Source of the DNA: Paenibacillus doosanensis
Lineage (GTDB): Bacteria > Bacillota > Bacilli > Paenibacillales > NBRC-103111
Direction: 5' to 3'
DNA: 64,000 nucleotides
NCBI RefSeq assembly: GCF_025060755.1
Contig: NZ_JANYUY010000001.1
Location: 248,001-312,000 of the forward strand
The notes beneath the pieces were generated by a model that was given only the letters and a program-made list of their open reading frames with translations, made no database searches and had not been told where the DNA came from. The translations under genes were made by a program, and so were the position numbers. Below, one piece after another: positions 8,160-18,184 of the stretch (positions are counted from its first letter, which is position 1; each line of letters opens with the position of its first letter).

Positions 8160-10835
8160 TCACCCTCTCAGTTCTGCCAGACGGGCGTTCACTTTATCCC
8201 GCTTGTCGGCATAATCGGCCAGCTTCGCTTTTTCCTCGTCGATAACTTTGGCCGGAGCCTTCGCTACGAAGCCCGGATTGTTCAGCTTCTTCTCAATCCG
8301 TTCCACTTCGCCGTGCAGCGTCTGCAGCTCCTTCTCCAATCTTGCCAGCTCCTGCGAAATGTCGATCAGCCCGGCAAGCGGCAGATACAATTCGGCGCCG
8401 GTTACGATGCCTGTCATGGCTTTGTCCGGAGTGGCGATTTCCATGCCGATATCAAACAGCGACGTATTGCAGAAACGTCTCACATACTCTTCGTTCCGTT
8501 TCAGAATAGCTAGAGTGTCTTCGCTTGCCGGTTTCACCAGCAGCTCGATCTTTTTGCTCATCGGCACGTTCACTTCCGCCCGGATGTTACGGACCGTACG
8601 AATCATATCCATCAGCAGCTCCATTTCGCGAACCGCATCGGGCGCTTCCAGACCCGCTTCATATACCGGCCATGGCGCCAATGTAATCGTGTCGCCTTCA
8701 TGCGGCAGATGCTGCCATATTTCCTCGGAAATAAACGGCATGAACGGATGAATCAAACGCTGAGTGCGGTCCAGCACGTAAGCAAGGACGGATTGGGTCG
8801 TATGCTTCGCCTGCTCGTCGGCGCCGTATAAGGACAGCTTGCTGAACTCGATATACCAGTCGCAAAGATCGTCCCAAATAAAGTTGTACAGCAGTCGTCC
8901 GGTTTCGCCGAACTCGTACGAATCGATGAGGCGGGTAACCTCCCGCACGGTTTCGTTCAAACGATGCAAAATCCAGCGGTCGGCCGTGCTCAGCGAACCG
9001 GTCAGATCGATTTGTTCGGCCTTGAAATCCCCGAGATTCATCAGCGCAAAACGGGATGCGTTCCAAATTTTGTTGGCAAAATTACGCGCCTGCTCGACCT
9101 TTTCCCAGCGGAAGCGAAGATCCTGCCCCGGTGTGGAGCCGGTGGAGATCATAAAGCGCATGGCGTCCGCTCCGTACTTCTCGATCACTTCCAGCGGATC
9201 GACCCCGTTGCCGAGCGACTTGGACATTTTGCGGCCTTCCGCGTCGCGTACGAGGCCGTGCATCAGCACATCCTTGAACGGAATTTGGTCCGTAAATTCG
9301 AGTGCGCTAAAAATCATCCGCGCCACCCAGAAGTAAATAATATCGTATCCCGTCACCAGCAGGCTGGTCGGGTAGTAACGTTTCATATCTTCGGTTTCAT
9401 CCGGCCAGCCGAGCGTGGAGAACGGCCACAATGCGGAGCTGAACCAAGTATCGAGCACATCGTTGTCCTGACGAAGATTCGCGCTGCCGCAGGAGCACTT
9501 GGTTACCGCTTCGCGGGATACATGCATTTCACCGCAATCCTCGCAGTACCAGGCGGGAATCCGGTGCCCCCACCAAAGCTGGCGGGAAATACACCAGTCG
9601 CGCACATTCTCGATCCAGTGCAGGTAAATTTTCTCGAACCGGTCCGGAATGAAGTTAACGCCTTCGCCGGCTTTTTGCGCTTCGATCGCACGATCGGCGA
9701 GCGGCTTCATTTTGACGAACCATTGGGTGGACAAGTACGGCTCGACAACGGCGCCGCTGCGCTCGCTGTGTCCCACTTGATGAACGTGATCCTCGATCTT
9801 GATGAGAACGCCGGATTCCTTCATGTCGGTGACGATTTGCTTCCGGCATTCGAAACGGTCCAAGCCTTTGTACTTGCCGGCGTTGTCGTTCATTGTGCCC
9901 GTATCGTCCATGACGAGAATTTGCGGCAAATCATGGCGTTTGCCGACCTCGAAGTCGTTCGGATCGTGGGCCGGCGTAATTTTCACGGCGCCGCTGCCGA
10001 AATCTTTCTCGACGTACTCGTCGGCTACAATCGGAATTTCCCGGCCGATGATCGGCAGCACGAGCATTTTGCCGATCAGATGCTTGTAGCGGTCGTCCTC
10101 CGGATGAACGGCGACGGCGGTATCTCCGAGCATCGTCTCCGGCCGCGTCGTCGCTACGACGATCGATTCGCCGCTGTCTTTTACCGGATAACGCAAATGA
10201 TACAAATGACCCTGAACTTCTTTATATTCCACCTCGATATCCGAAAGCGCCGTGCGCGCCGCCGGGTCCCAGTTGATAATATAGTTGCCGCGGTAGATCA
10301 GCCCTTTTTCGTACAGCTTGACGAACACCTCGCGAACCGCTTTGGACAATCCTTCGTCGAGCGTAAAACGTTCTCTGGAATAATCCAGCGAGAAGCCCAT
10401 CTTGGCCCATTGCTCCCGAATGGTGTTGGCGTAGGTTTCTTTCCATTCCCACACTTTCTCAAGGAACTTCTCCCGACCCAAATCGTATCGGGTTACGCCT
10501 TCCTCGCGCAGCTTTTGCTCCACTTTCGTTTGCGTCGCAATGCCCGCATGGTCGGAGCCGGGAAGCCACAGCGCATCGTAGCCCTGCATTCTTTTGGTGC
10601 GGACCATAATGTCCTGCAAGGTGAAGTCGAGCGCATGGCCGATGTGAAGCATCCCCGTTACGTTCGGAGGAGGAATGACGATCGTATACGTTTCGGCGTC
10701 CTGCCGCTGCCCCGCTTTAAAATATTCGCCTTTCAGCCAATAATCGTACCATTTTTTCTCCGCTTCCTTCGGATCGTAAGTGGTCGGCATTGAAGTTGCC
10801 GATCCCTGCGTTTGTGCTGCTTTGGTCTCTTCCAT
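8160..10835 (-). CDS. valS: Valyl-tRNA synthetase
   Basis: An 891-residue class Ia synthetase that charges tRNA-Val. It shows HIGH at residues 64-67, KMSKS at 536-540, an editing (CP1) domain in between, a Cys-x2-Cys...Cys-x-Cys zinc knuckle (431, 434, 447, 449), and a C-terminal coiled-coil tRNA arm (last about 60 residues, rich in Leu/Glu/Lys). Length is typical for Firmicutes. The ATG follows GGAGG by 9 nt. It heads a probable valS-folC-murC operon and is preceded by a T-box leader, so expression should respond to uncharged tRNA-Val. Confidence 0.97.
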   Translation of the reverse strand: MEETKAAQTQGSATSMPTTYDPKEAEKKWYDYWLKGEYFKAGQRQDAETYTIVIPPPNVTGMLHIGHALDFTLQDIMVRTKRMQGYDALWLPGSDHAGIATQTKVEQKLREEGVTRYDLGREKFLEKVWEWKETYANTIREQWAKMGFSLDYSRERFTLDEGLSKAVREVFVKLYEKGLIYRGNYIINWDPAARTALSDIEVEYKEVQGHLYHLRYPVKDSGESIVVATTRPETMLGDTAVAVHPEDDRYKHLIGKMLVLPIIGREIPIVADEYVEKDFGSGAVKITPAHDPNDFEVGKRHDLPQILVMDDTGTMNDNAGKYKGLDRFECRKQIVTDMKESGVLIKIEDHVHQVGHSERSGAVVEPYLSTQWFVKMKPLADRAIEAQKAGEGVNFIPDRFEKIYLHWIENVRDWCISRQLWWGHRIPAWYCEDCGEMHVSREAVTKCSCGSANLRQDNDVLDTWFSSALWPFSTLGWPDETEDMKRYYPTSLLVTGYDIIYFWVARMIFSALEFTDQIPFKDVLMHGLVRDAEGRKMSKSLGNGVDPLEVIEKYGADAMRFMISTGSTPGQDLRFRWEKVEQARNFANKIWNASRFALMNLGDFKAEQIDLTGSLSTADRWILHRLNETVREVTRLIDSYEFGETGRLLYNFIWDDLCDWYIEFSKLSLYGADEQAKHTTQSVLAYVLDRTQRLIHPFMPFISEEIWQHLPHEGDTITLAPWPVYEAGLEAPDAVREMELLMDMIRTVRNIRAEVNVPMSKKIELLVKPASEDTLAILKRNEEYVRRFCNTSLFDIGMEIATPDKAMTGIVTGAELYLPLAGLIDISQELARLEKELQTLHGEVERIEKKLNNPGFVAKAPAKVIDEEKAKLADYADKRDKVNARLAELRG

Positions 10836-10934
10836 ACGTATAAACCTCCATTTATCAAGTCATTCATAACTATTGGTTTCGGGCATTCACGGTGAAGCCG
10901 AAGAACCGGCCGTATGCGCCGTTTCCCAAAACAA

Positions 10935-11290
10935 CAAAAAAATCCTTTCGCCGCAAAGGACGAAAGGATCTGCTTCCGTGGTACCACCTTTATTCCGCTT
11001 GAATAGCGTATTGGATTCGCGCTTGCCTCGCTTATGAGGGCAAAGCGTACAAAAACGGCTCTCCATGCGGCACTTAACAGGTAACGGCTGCGGCCGGCAG
11101 TGTCTATTCGCATAAGACGCCCGAAGCTTTCGCACCTTCTTCTGAAATGTAGGCGACAGGCCGATTGGGTCTCTTATGCTTTGAACATTGCAACTCCAGG
11201 GCGACTTCGGCCAGTTACGTCCTGCGGAATCTTCCAGCGTAGCAATTCCGCTCTCTGAAGGGTTGGCTGCCTATTATTCCCTCTCCAAGT
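10935..11290 (-). promoter_or_regulatory. T-box riboswitch leader of valS
   Basis: On the minus strand the T-box core AAGGTGGTACCACGG is clear at about 10976-10990. It is followed by an intrinsic terminator: stem ATCCTTTCG/CGAAAGGAT (10942-10969) and a T-run (10935-10941). The T-box sequence can pair with the NCCA end of uncharged tRNA and form the antiterminator. Stem I should lie to the right; its limits are approximate. A GTC triplet at 11203-11205 in CGAAGTCGCC is a possible valine specifier, but I could not fold the specifier loop with certainty. A TATACA -10-like box lies just beyond 11290. This accounts for most of the 625-base gap between spoVID and valS. Confidence 0.88.
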
Positions 11291-11385
11291 TGTTAAGATG
11301 TATAATCATTCCTATGATAAACAACATTGCACATAGAGTCAATACGGTAGGCGTCTATAAATATCGTTTGTTCTCATTATAACCA

Positions 11386-11430
11386 AATAACACCTCCATC
11401 AAACCCGCAGCGGGCCGACGAGGTGTTATT
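11386..11430 (-). terminator. Intrinsic terminator of spoVID
   Basis: An 11 bp stem (11386-11396 with 11420-11430; AATAACACCTC outer arm), followed on the minus strand by TTGGTTATAAT. The U-tract is imperfect. Confidence 0.65.
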
Positions 11431-11460
11431 TTGAGCCGCATAATCTTCGCTTTGAATCGA

Positions 11461-12696
11461 TTACTTCGGAATGTACACGATTTGCCCTTCCGACAAGTCA
11501 TTCTCGCCAAGCCGGTTGAACAGCGCGATCTCCCGAGGGTTCAGATCGTAACGCTTCGCAATCGTCTCCAGCGTCTCTTCTTTCTGCACGATGCACAGCC
11601 GCAGCCGCTTGAATTCCTGCTGCTCCTGTCTAGGACCGCCGAGGAGCCGCTTCCATTCCAGCTTGTCGCCTGTCGGAGGCGCGGCAGCAGGAGCCTCTTC
11701 TTCGGGTCTGGTCTCGCCCTTGGACGATACGGCGTTTTGCAGCAGTGACGACAGGCCGGCAGACTTGGAAGACTCCGCGCTTTCCGTCTTTTTGCCGGAG
11801 AAGGCGATCTTCATTTCCTTCTTGTCTTCCTGCTGGCTAAGCGGCTGGAGCGGCTCGTTCTGTTCGCTTTGTTCGTTCGGCTCGTTCGCCTCCGCAGCCT
11901 CCAAGCTCTGGTTTTGGGCGGCTTCGGCATCTGCGGCTTGCTCAGACTCTTTCACCGCGGAGAGCGAGCCGCTTTCGGCCGCCGACCAGCTTTCCGACCG
12001 GTTGCTCCGCTCGGCGGCAGGACTGCCCTTCGGCTCCGGAATCGGGTTCGCGGCGGCATAAGACGACGGCGGGGAAGACCACTGCTGCTGATTGGCCGAA
12101 GGCTGGGCGGCAAAGCCGGACGCCTCCGTTCTTTCCGCCCCGCTCGGTTCCGCCGTCTCTCCTTGCGCAAACGCCGCTTCTTCGGCAAATCCCGGCTCCT
12201 GTTCAAACGGCGGCTCTTCCTCCTGCAGCGCCTCTTCAAACCGCTGAGCTTCCTCGGGCGCCTGCTCCCGAGCCTCGTGAACGAATACGACCTCCTCTTC
12301 CTCCTCGCCCCAGCTGTCGGCGGAAGCGGCCGATACGACTTCAAGACCGTTCAGCGAGAGGACGCCGGTAATATTCAAGCTTCTCGTAGACAGCAGCTCC
12401 ACGTCGAAATTTTCAATTTCTACCGCAATATCTTCCATCCGCTGCACGCGATTCATAGGAAGCGTAATTTCAACGGGAATCAGATGCTCCAAAGTTCTAT
12501 TGAAAGCATCCTGTTCGTCCACATAGGTGCCGGACAAGAGCAGGTTGCCTCTGAGCAGCGCTTGATCCCCTTGCGGGAGCACCTGAATATGCGGCACCAG
12601 CTCGACTCCCTCCAGCTCTTTGATGCCTGCCACGCCTTCCGATAAATGCACTCGTTCATAAATGTCAAACCGCAAACCGCTTTGTTGATCAGCCAA
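11461..12696 (-). CDS. spoVID: SpoVID-like spore coat morphogenetic protein, LysM
   Basis: A 411-residue protein with an N-terminal beta-rich SpoVID-type domain (about 1-130), a long acidic Glu/Ala/Pro/Gln-rich low-complexity middle (about 130-350) and a C-terminal LysM domain (about 366-411; ETLETIAKRYDLNPREIALFN...IVYIPK). In B. subtilis SpoVID encases the forespore with coat proteins and binds SafA, and the gene lies between valS and hemL, as here. Start is TTG with GGGAGGGC 6-8 nt upstream. The low-complexity region explains the long open frames on the opposite strand. No clear SigE promoter was found; a weak candidate lies in the 106-base gap to the RluA-type gene. Confidence 0.88.
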   Translation of the reverse strand: MADQQSGLRFDIYERVHLSEGVAGIKELEGVELVPHIQVLPQGDQALLRGNLLLSGTYVDEQDAFNRTLEHLIPVEITLPMNRVQRMEDIAVEIENFDVELLSTRSLNITGVLSLNGLEVVSAASADSWGEEEEEVVFVHEAREQAPEEAQRFEEALQEEEPPFEQEPGFAEEAAFAQGETAEPSGAERTEASGFAAQPSANQQQWSSPPSSYAAANPIPEPKGSPAAERSNRSESWSAAESGSLSAVKESEQAADAEAAQNQSLEAAEANEPNEQSEQNEPLQPLSQQEDKKEMKIAFSGKKTESAESSKSAGLSSLLQNAVSSKGETRPEEEAPAAAPPTGDKLEWKRLLGGPRQEQQEFKRLRLCIVQKEETLETIAKRYDLNPREIALFNRLGENDLSEGQIVYIPK

Positions 12697-12802
12697 TGTA
12701 TTGCCCTCCCTTTCGTAAAGCTAGTCTCGCAAACCGCATCCGAAAAAATGGGTCAGTATCACTTATCTATAGGATTATATGGTTTGCGCGGGAGGAGCAT
12801 GA

Positions 12803-13687
12803 CTATATTTTTTTCAAAGTATTATAAAGGACCTGCATATCGGCCGGCCATGGAGCTTCAATATGCAGCGGCTCCCCTGTGAACGGGTGGCTCAGCAGCA
12901 GCGTTTCCCCGTGCAGCGCCTGTCTGCCGATGAATTCTTCGGGCCCGCCGTACAGCGCGTCTCCCCAGATCGGATGACCCAGATGGCTCAGGTGAACCCG
13001 GATTTGATGGGTGCGTCCCGTTTCCAGCCTCAGGCGGACAAGCGCCCCGCGGCGCCACTGCTCGGCTACTTCGTAATGGGTCACCGCCCGCTCTCCCGTA
13101 GCGGATACCCGCCTTCGCCCGGCATGATGCCTGTCTCTGCCGATCGGCGCGTCGACGACGCCTCGCCGCTCCTTCCATCGTCCTTGAACGATGGCGGCGT
13201 ACCGCCGTTCAATACGCTTCTCCCGCATCGCCTCGTCCAGCGCCAGCTGAGACCACTCCGTCTTGGCATACAGCACCGGCCCGGTCGTATCCTCGTCCAA
13301 GCGATGAATATGCCGAACCTTGCACGGCTGTCCGGTCGATGCATAGTGACTTGCGACGGCATCCGCCAAGGTCGTCTCTTCCCGTTCTTTGGACGCGCCC
13401 CCGTCCCCGTGCACCTTCATTCCGGCAGGCTTATGGACAACCAGCAAAAAATCGTCCTCGTACAGCACTTCTATCGGAACCCAAACCGGCATAAGCTCAA
13501 GCGATTCGTCGGGAAACAATCTGAGGCGCGCTCTGGTTCCTTTAACGGACACGCCGCCGCTTCTGATTAAATTGCCGAGAAATTTATCGGACATCGGCAA
13601 ATAGCGCTTCAGCTCGTATTCCGACTCCGGAACTTGCGGAAGCCTCAGCTCCAGCCATTCTCCTTTTCGTTGCCATGGAAATATCAT
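12803..13687 (-). CDS. RluA-family RNA pseudouridine synthase
   Basis: A 294-residue enzyme converting uridine to pseudouridine in rRNA or tRNA. The catalytic motif is HRLDEDTTG (Asp131), with the conserved VVHKPAGM (83-90) before it and the GRTHQIRVHLSHLGHPIWGD block later. A short N-terminal region resembles an S4-like segment (SDKFLGNLIRSGGVSVKG). Paralogues of the RluD/YlyB/YhcT/YjbO types cannot be separated from sequence alone, so the target site is unknown. The ATG has AGGGAG 9 nt upstream. It is upstream of spoVID on the same strand, with a gap of about 106 bases. Confidence 0.93.
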   Translation of the reverse strand: MIFPWQRKGEWLELRLPQVPESEYELKRYLPMSDKFLGNLIRSGGVSVKGTRARLRLFPDESLELMPVWVPIEVLYEDDFLLVVHKPAGMKVHGDGGASKEREETTLADAVASHYASTGQPCKVRHIHRLDEDTTGPVLYAKTEWSQLALDEAMREKRIERRYAAIVQGRWKERRGVVDAPIGRDRHHAGRRRVSATGERAVTHYEVAEQWRRGALVRLRLETGRTHQIRVHLSHLGHPIWGDALYGGPEEFIGRQALHGETLLLSHPFTGEPLHIEAPWPADMQVLYNTLKKI

Positions 13688-13933
13688 CTGTCAAGCTCCC
13701 TTGTGAACAGTTTTTCATTACGCCGGCGGCATCCCCCGTCTTCCGCGAGAAACAATCCTGCCGGAATAACGACGGACAGCTCGCCCTATTGTAGCAAATT
13801 GCGCGCTTCCCCTCAAAGCCTTTTTCCCAACCGGCACGGCTTTCCTTCCGCTATTCAAGCCTATCGGAATATGATAGAATAATAGAGTTAAAAACCAATG
13901 ATTATGTTTATATTTTAAACAGGAGTGGACAAA
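13688..13933. other. Divergent intergenic region
   Basis: 246 bases between two divergent genes. It must hold both promoters. An A/T-rich stretch at 13870-13915 precedes the plus-strand gene; I could not assign boxes with confidence. Confidence 0.4.
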
Positions 13934-15769
13934 GTGAGCACTGCCCAACAATGGCTTGAGTCTGGAAGACAGCAGCTTCGCGATTGGAGCTGGATAAAAA
14001 AATCGTTGATGCTGATTGCCGTACTTACGTTTCTTACTTCAAGCTTTATGTTTTGGACCGGTCCGGGCACGGACATGCGTATTTGGATGGCCCGTACGGT
14101 CATTATTACCCAGCACCGCGACTGGGCGTGGCTGTTTGTCGGCACGGAGAAGCGGGACGCGCTGATTCAGGAAATGATCAACAACGTCGAAGATAATGCC
14201 AAGGAAAAGCAGCTTCCCGGCTTGATCAAAACGACGCAACAGCGCATCCGTTCAATCGACGAGCTGATTAAAGTCGAAGATATTTCCGGCAAGTTCTGGA
14301 AAGGAAAACGGATGTATGTGTACGATCCCAAATCGATTCGCCTGATGACGCCTGCGAAGTCCGGCGAAGGCGAGAAAATCACCTCGATGGTGAAACGAAC
14401 CGGAGCCGTGGCCGGAGTGAACGCCGGCGGCTTCAACGACCCGGAAGGGCTCGGCAACGGCTTTGCGGCGATCGGAGCTATCATCTCCGGCGGCGATATC
14501 ATTTATACCGACCAGGACGGCAGCGTTCCGCAGCATATCGTCGGCTTTACCAAGGACGGAACTCTCGTCATAGGCAAATACGATATGTTCGAGCTGCGCG
14601 ACATGGGCATATCGGAAGCGGCGTCCTTCTATCCGCGCGTCATCGCCAACGGCAAGCCGCTGCCGATTGTCGACAACAGCCGCGCTCCGCGGACGGCCGT
14701 CGGGCAAAAAGCGGACGGTACCGTCATCTTCATCGTCATCGACGGCCGCCAAGCGCAAAGCGTCGGCGCGACCTTGAAGGAGGTCCAGGATTTGTTCATG
14801 GAGGACGACGTCATCAATGCCGGCTTTCTTGACGGCGGAGCTTCATCCGAGCTGGTCGTCAACGGCGAGCTGGTTACAAGCCCTTCAAGCCGGTACGGCG
14901 AACGGCGGCTGCCATCGGCGTTCCTGGTGTACGATCATCCCGAGAACGTCGTCGCCAATCGAGTCTGGGACGGTCTCGACAAGATCGATCCGGGCGGCTC
15001 TTACGATCATCCGGATTACTTGAAAGAACAGGCGGAGCTGAAAGCCAAGCAAAAAAATAATCCGACACCTACTCCGACACCTTCGCCGACACCGTCTTCA
15101 TCGCCATCGCCAACGCCATCGCCGGGCAAGACGGACACGGATAAATCCAAGACGACGGATGCCAATCGGGGAACCGGTAATGGAGCAGGCAAGGCGGGGA
15201 CGGCAACCGATAATAAAGGCACGAAGCCTGGAACGGATGCCGACGCCAAAGATAACGGCACGAAAGACGCCGGGGCGAAAGATACTGCCGACGGCGCCAA
15301 AGACACGAATGGTTCGAAAGACACGAATGGTTCAAAGGATACGAATGCTGCAAACGGAAGCAAGGAAACGGTCCCGCCGAAGACGGAAACCGGAGCGGGC
15401 CAGAACCAGAACGGAACCGGTTCTAACTCGGGTACAGGCGCCAATCCGAAGGATAGCGACAACGGCAAGACGCAGAACGGCGGCTCTGCCGGTGCTGGCG
15501 GCAATAACGGCGCGGGCGGTTCTACCCCGCAGCCGACCGGTACTCCTACTCCTGCTGCTACGCCTTCTCCTTCACCGACTCCGGCTGGAGGCAAGAGTAC
15601 GGAGCAGGAGCCGAAAAACAATGATAGCACGGGAGCAAACGGCGGAACACCGGGCTCCAAATCCGGTGCTGCCGGCGGCTCAGGCGCGACAAGCGGTTCA
15701 ACGGTCAATTCATCGTCCGCAACCGCAACGCCGAACCCTAGCCCGTCCCCGGGAGGCAAGACCGAATAA
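13934..15769 (+). CDS. Phosphodiester glycosidase-like (NAGPA) membrane-anchored protein
   Basis: A 611-residue protein with a cytoplasmic N-terminus, one membrane helix (about 23-41) and an extracellular phosphodiester glycosidase (NAGPA/DUF2233) domain (about 100-340). Family features include AGVNAGGFND, SRAPRTAVGQ, IDGRQ and GFLDGGASSELVVNG. Homologues remove GlcNAc from phosphodiesters or act in exopolysaccharide metabolism; the substrate here is unknown. The last approximately 235 residues are low complexity: Thr/Pro/Ser repeats, then Asp/Lys/Gly/Asn-rich repeats including three KDTNGS-type units, then more Pro/Thr/Ser. This looks like a wall-spanning or glycosylated stalk. Start is GTG at 13934 with AGGAG 8 nt upstream; an earlier GTG overlaps the ribosome binding site. 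Confidence 0.82.
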   Translation: MSTAQQWLESGRQQLRDWSWIKKSLMLIAVLTFLTSSFMFWTGPGTDMRIWMARTVIITQHRDWAWLFVGTEKRDALIQEMINNVEDNAKEKQLPGLIKTTQQRIRSIDELIKVEDISGKFWKGKRMYVYDPKSIRLMTPAKSGEGEKITSMVKRTGAVAGVNAGGFNDPEGLGNGFAAIGAIISGGDIIYTDQDGSVPQHIVGFTKDGTLVIGKYDMFELRDMGISEAASFYPRVIANGKPLPIVDNSRAPRTAVGQKADGTVIFIVIDGRQAQSVGATLKEVQDLFMEDDVINAGFLDGGASSELVVNGELVTSPSSRYGERRLPSAFLVYDHPENVVANRVWDGLDKIDPGGSYDHPDYLKEQAELKAKQKNNPTPTPTPSPTPSSSPSPTPSPGKTDTDKSKTTDANRGTGNGAGKAGTATDNKGTKPGTDADAKDNGTKDAGAKDTADGAKDTNGSKDTNGSKDTNAANGSKETVPPKTETGAGQNQNGTGSNSGTGANPKDSDNGKTQNGGSAGAGGNNGAGGSTPQPTGTPTPAATPSPSPTPAGGKSTEQEPKNNDSTGANGGTPGSKSGAAGGSGATSGSTVNSSSATATPNPSPSPGGKTE

Positions 15770-15790
15770 GGCGACCGGCTGAGAACAAGA

Positions 15791-15966
15791 AGGAACAAAT
15801 CCCCCAAAGGTGACGTGATGCTCTGAAGCTTATTCCGTCCGCATCCAGCCTAAGCTGGATCGGCGTCTAAGCATTCCTCTGGGATCGTTCTATGGGTAGA
15901 CTTTACTTTCGGGGGAGCCCCCGGTTATCTACAGGAAATGGCTGCGCATCATTTCCTAAACAACAA
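15791..15966 (+). repeat. Dispersed structured repeat, copy 2
   Basis: Full-length copy starting AGGAACAAATCCCCC and ending CATCATTTCCTAAACAAC. The central hairpin ATCCAGC-CTAA-GCTGGAT is intact. The second hairpin, GGATATCC-type in copies 1 and 3, is altered here (TTATCT/GGAAAT). It lies between the glycosidase-like gene and hemL (convergent), directly against the hemL terminator. Confidence 0.92.
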
Positions 15967-15998
15967 AAAAGAGGCCCTTCCTAGACGGAAGAGGCCTC
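15967..15998 (-). terminator. Intrinsic terminator of hemL
   Basis: GAGGCC/GGCCTC stem extended by TTCC/GGAA, followed on the minus strand by a T6 run that runs straight into repeat copy 2. Confidence 0.75.
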
Positions 15999-16008
15999 TT
16001 CTTACGTT

Positions 16009-17307
16009 CTACAGACTCTTGAGCGCTTCATAGTGCGCCGCAATCGTCGTTTCAATATCTTCATCCGTATGAGCCGTCGACACGAACATGCCTTCGAATT
16101 GCGACGGAGCGATGCTTATTCCTCGGTCAAGCAAAGCCGCGAAATATCGATTGAACTTGTCCAGATCGGAGGTTTTGGCCGTTTCGTAGTTAATGACCTG
16201 CCGCTCCGTGAAGAACGGGCAAATCATCGAGCCTACCCGATTGATCGTGCTGGCAATGCCGATTTCCCGGGCGTTGCCGAGGAAGCCTTCTTCCAGTCGC
16301 GCCGCCTTTCGCTCCAATTCCTCGTAAACCCCCGGCTCACCCAGCAAACGAAGCGTCGTATATCCCGCCGCCATCGCAAGCGGATTTCCGGACAGCGTGC
16401 CTGCTTGATAGATCGGGCCGCTGGGCGCGATATGCTCCATGATATGCCGTTTGCCGCCGTACGCGCCTACCGGTAAACCGCCGCCGATGATCTTCCCAAG
16501 ACAGGTCAGATCCGGGTCAATGCCGTACAAGCCTTGAGCGCTGTGCAGGCCGACGCGGAATCCCGTCATTACTTCGTCGAAAATGAGCAGGCTGCCATAG
16601 CGGCTCGTTATATCGCGAAGCCCTTGCAAGAAGCCGGGCAGCGGCGGAACGACGCCCATATTGCCTCCGATCGGCTCGACGATGACGGCGGCGATCTCTT
16701 CGCCGAACTTTTCAAATGCCAGCCGCAGCGACTCCAGGTCGTTATACGGAACGGTGATCGTATTCACTGCCACGCTTTCGGGCACGCCGGGGCTGTCCGG
16801 CAAGCCGAGCGTAGCCACGCCGGAGCCGGCCTTAATCAGCAGCGAATCGGCATGTCCATGATAACAGCCTTCGAACTTAACGATTTTCGACCGCTGCGTA
16901 TAGCCTCTGGCGAGCCGCAGCGCGCTCATGGTCGCTTCCGTGCCGGAGTTGACCATCCGCACCATTTCGATCGAAGGAATCCGTTCAATAACAAGCTTGG
17001 CCATCCCCGTTTCCAATTCGGTCGGAGCCCCGTAGCTGGAGCCCTTCTCGGCCGTCCGTTTGATCGCTTCCACCACTTCCGGGTGGGAGTGTCCTACAAT
17101 AAGCGGTCCCCACGAACCGATATAATCGATAAACTCGTTACCGTCGATATCGTAGACCCGGGAGCCCGCTCCCCGCTCCATGAAGAGGGGCGTCAATCCT
17201 ACCGATTTAAAAGCGCGCACCGGGCTGTTGACACCTCCCGGAATGACCTCCTTCGCTTCGGCAAAAGCTTTGGCCGAGCGCTCATCCACACGTTTACGCA
17301 AGCTCAT
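16009..17307 (-). CDS. hemL: Glutamate-1-semialdehyde 2,1-aminomutase
   Basis: A 432-residue PLP enzyme converting glutamate-1-semialdehyde to 5-aminolevulinate, step two of the C5 tetrapyrrole pathway after HemA. The PLP lysine is Lys272 in [33 protein letters not shown] and DEVMTGFR are also present. Length is normal. The ATG follows GGAAGGGG. In B. subtilis hemL ends the hemAXCDBL operon. Here it stands alone, separated from hemB by hemE-cpfC and an opposing Crp/Fnr gene. Confidence 0.96.
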   Translation of the reverse strand: MSLRKRVDERSAKAFAEAKEVIPGGVNSPVRAFKSVGLTPLFMERGAGSRVYDIDGNEFIDYIGSWGPLIVGHSHPEVVEAIKRTAEKGSSYGAPTELETGMAKLVIERIPSIEMVRMVNSGTEATMSALRLARGYTQRSKIVKFEGCYHGHADSLLIKAGSGVATLGLPDSPGVPESVAVNTITVPYNDLESLRLAFEKFGEEIAAVIVEPIGGNMGVVPPLPGFLQGLRDITSRYGSLLIFDEVMTGFRVGLHSAQGLYGIDPDLTCLGKIIGGGLPVGAYGGKRHIMEHIAPSGPIYQAGTLSGNPLAMAAGYTTLRLLGEPGVYEELERKAARLEEGFLGNAREIGIASTINRVGSMICPFFTERQVINYETAKTSDLDKFNRYFAALLDRGISIAPSQFEGMFVSTAHTDEDIETTIAAHYEALKSL

Positions 17308-17338
17308 TTTGCTACCCCTTCCTTCACATGAAAATGAC

Positions 17339-17367
17339 TTGTCAAGCCCGATTGGCCGAGATATAAT
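17339..17367 (+). promoter_or_regulatory. SigA promoter of the Crp/Fnr gene
   Basis: TTGTCA (17339-17344), a 17 nt spacer and a perfect TATAAT (17362-17367), about 49 nt before the regulator start. This is one of the best vegetative promoters in the window. Confidence 0.8.
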
Positions 17368-17415
17368 TATCCGAAAGCTGCGGACTTGTTCCCCATAAAT
17401 AAGCGAGGCGAAATC

Positions 17416-18078
17416 ATGATCGAACTTTTAAATAAAGTGCCGCTTTTTTCGAAGCTGAACCATCAACAACTGGAAGCTATCTCGACCATTTGCACCAAGA
17501 AAACGTTTAAACCCGGCACGGTGCTGTTTAATGAAAAGGAGCCCGGCTCCATTTTCTACATTTTGTCCAGCGGTTCCATTAAAATTTATACCGCAACAAG
17601 TTCCGGAGAAGAAATGATCTTGTCGCTGATGAAAGCCGGAGACAGCTTCGGCGAGCTCTCCCTGATCGACGGCAAGCCCCGCTCCGCCTCCGCACAGACG
17701 CTTGAAGAAAGCGTGCTGATCTCCATTACGGCTCCCAGCTTCATCGGATTGATGAAGACCCATTTTGACATTTCCCTCGGCATTATGCAAGAGATGTGCA
17801 GCCGCCTTCGCGATACGAACCAGCATGTGCAGGATCGCACGTTTCTCGATGCCAGAACCCGCGTCATCAAAAGCCTTATTACGCTGGCTAACAAAAACGG
17901 AACCCGCACCGGTAACTCCATAACTATCAAAATGACGCTCAATTACGATGAAGTCTCGCAAATGGCGGGAGTACAAAAGCCGGTATTGATGCAAGTGATA
18001 CGGGATCTTCAAGATAAACGGCTGCTCAGCCTCAACGGCCAGGAGATGCGCCTCGATCTCGGTCAGCTAAGGGCGTAA
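17416..18078 (+). CDS. Crp/Fnr family transcriptional regulator
   Basis: A 220-residue regulator: an N-terminal cyclic-nucleotide-type beta-roll (about 8-120; [44 protein letters not shown]), a long dimer helix (about 120-150) and a C-terminal winged helix (about 155-220). It lacks a Cys cluster of the Fnr type, so no Fe-S oxygen sensor is evident. The Arg in GKPRSASA corresponds to the cAMP-contacting region of Crp, but ligand binding cannot be judged. Start is ATG with GAGGCG upstream, not the earlier TTG. It is divergent from hemL, and the shared 108-base gap makes hemL a possible target (inference). Confidence 0.88.
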   Translation: MIELLNKVPLFSKLNHQQLEAISTICTKKTFKPGTVLFNEKEPGSIFYILSSGSIKIYTATSSGEEMILSLMKAGDSFGELSLIDGKPRSASAQTLEESVLISITAPSFIGLMKTHFDISLGIMQEMCSRLRDTNQHVQDRTFLDARTRVIKSLITLANKNGTRTGNSITIKMTLNYDEVSQMAGVQKPVLMQVIRDLQDKRLLSLNGQEMRLDLGQLRA

Positions 18079-18144
18079 TCGCTCCGGCGTCAAACGTCGA
18101 ATTGACACCGCAGCTGCCAATCCGAGCTGCGAGCCGCAAGGCGC

Positions 18145-18167
18145 AGGCCCGCTATGTAAGCGGGCCT
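18145..18167. terminator. Possible terminator between Crp/Fnr and cpfC
   Basis: Stem AGGCCCGCT/AGCGGGCCT with loop ATGTA between two convergent genes. The T-rich tail is weak on both sides. Confidence 0.45.
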
Positions 18168-18184
18168 TGATCGTCTTGAGTGCG

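Noticed and set aside
8964-10793. A 609-codon plus-strand frame opposite valS
   Set aside because: Antisense shadow of the synthetase; composition is Arg/His/Phe-rich without domains.
15016-15807. A 263-codon Pro/Leu/Ser-rich minus-strand frame with a repetitive look
   Set aside because: It is the antisense reading of the repetitive stalk of the glycosidase-like protein; no start signals.
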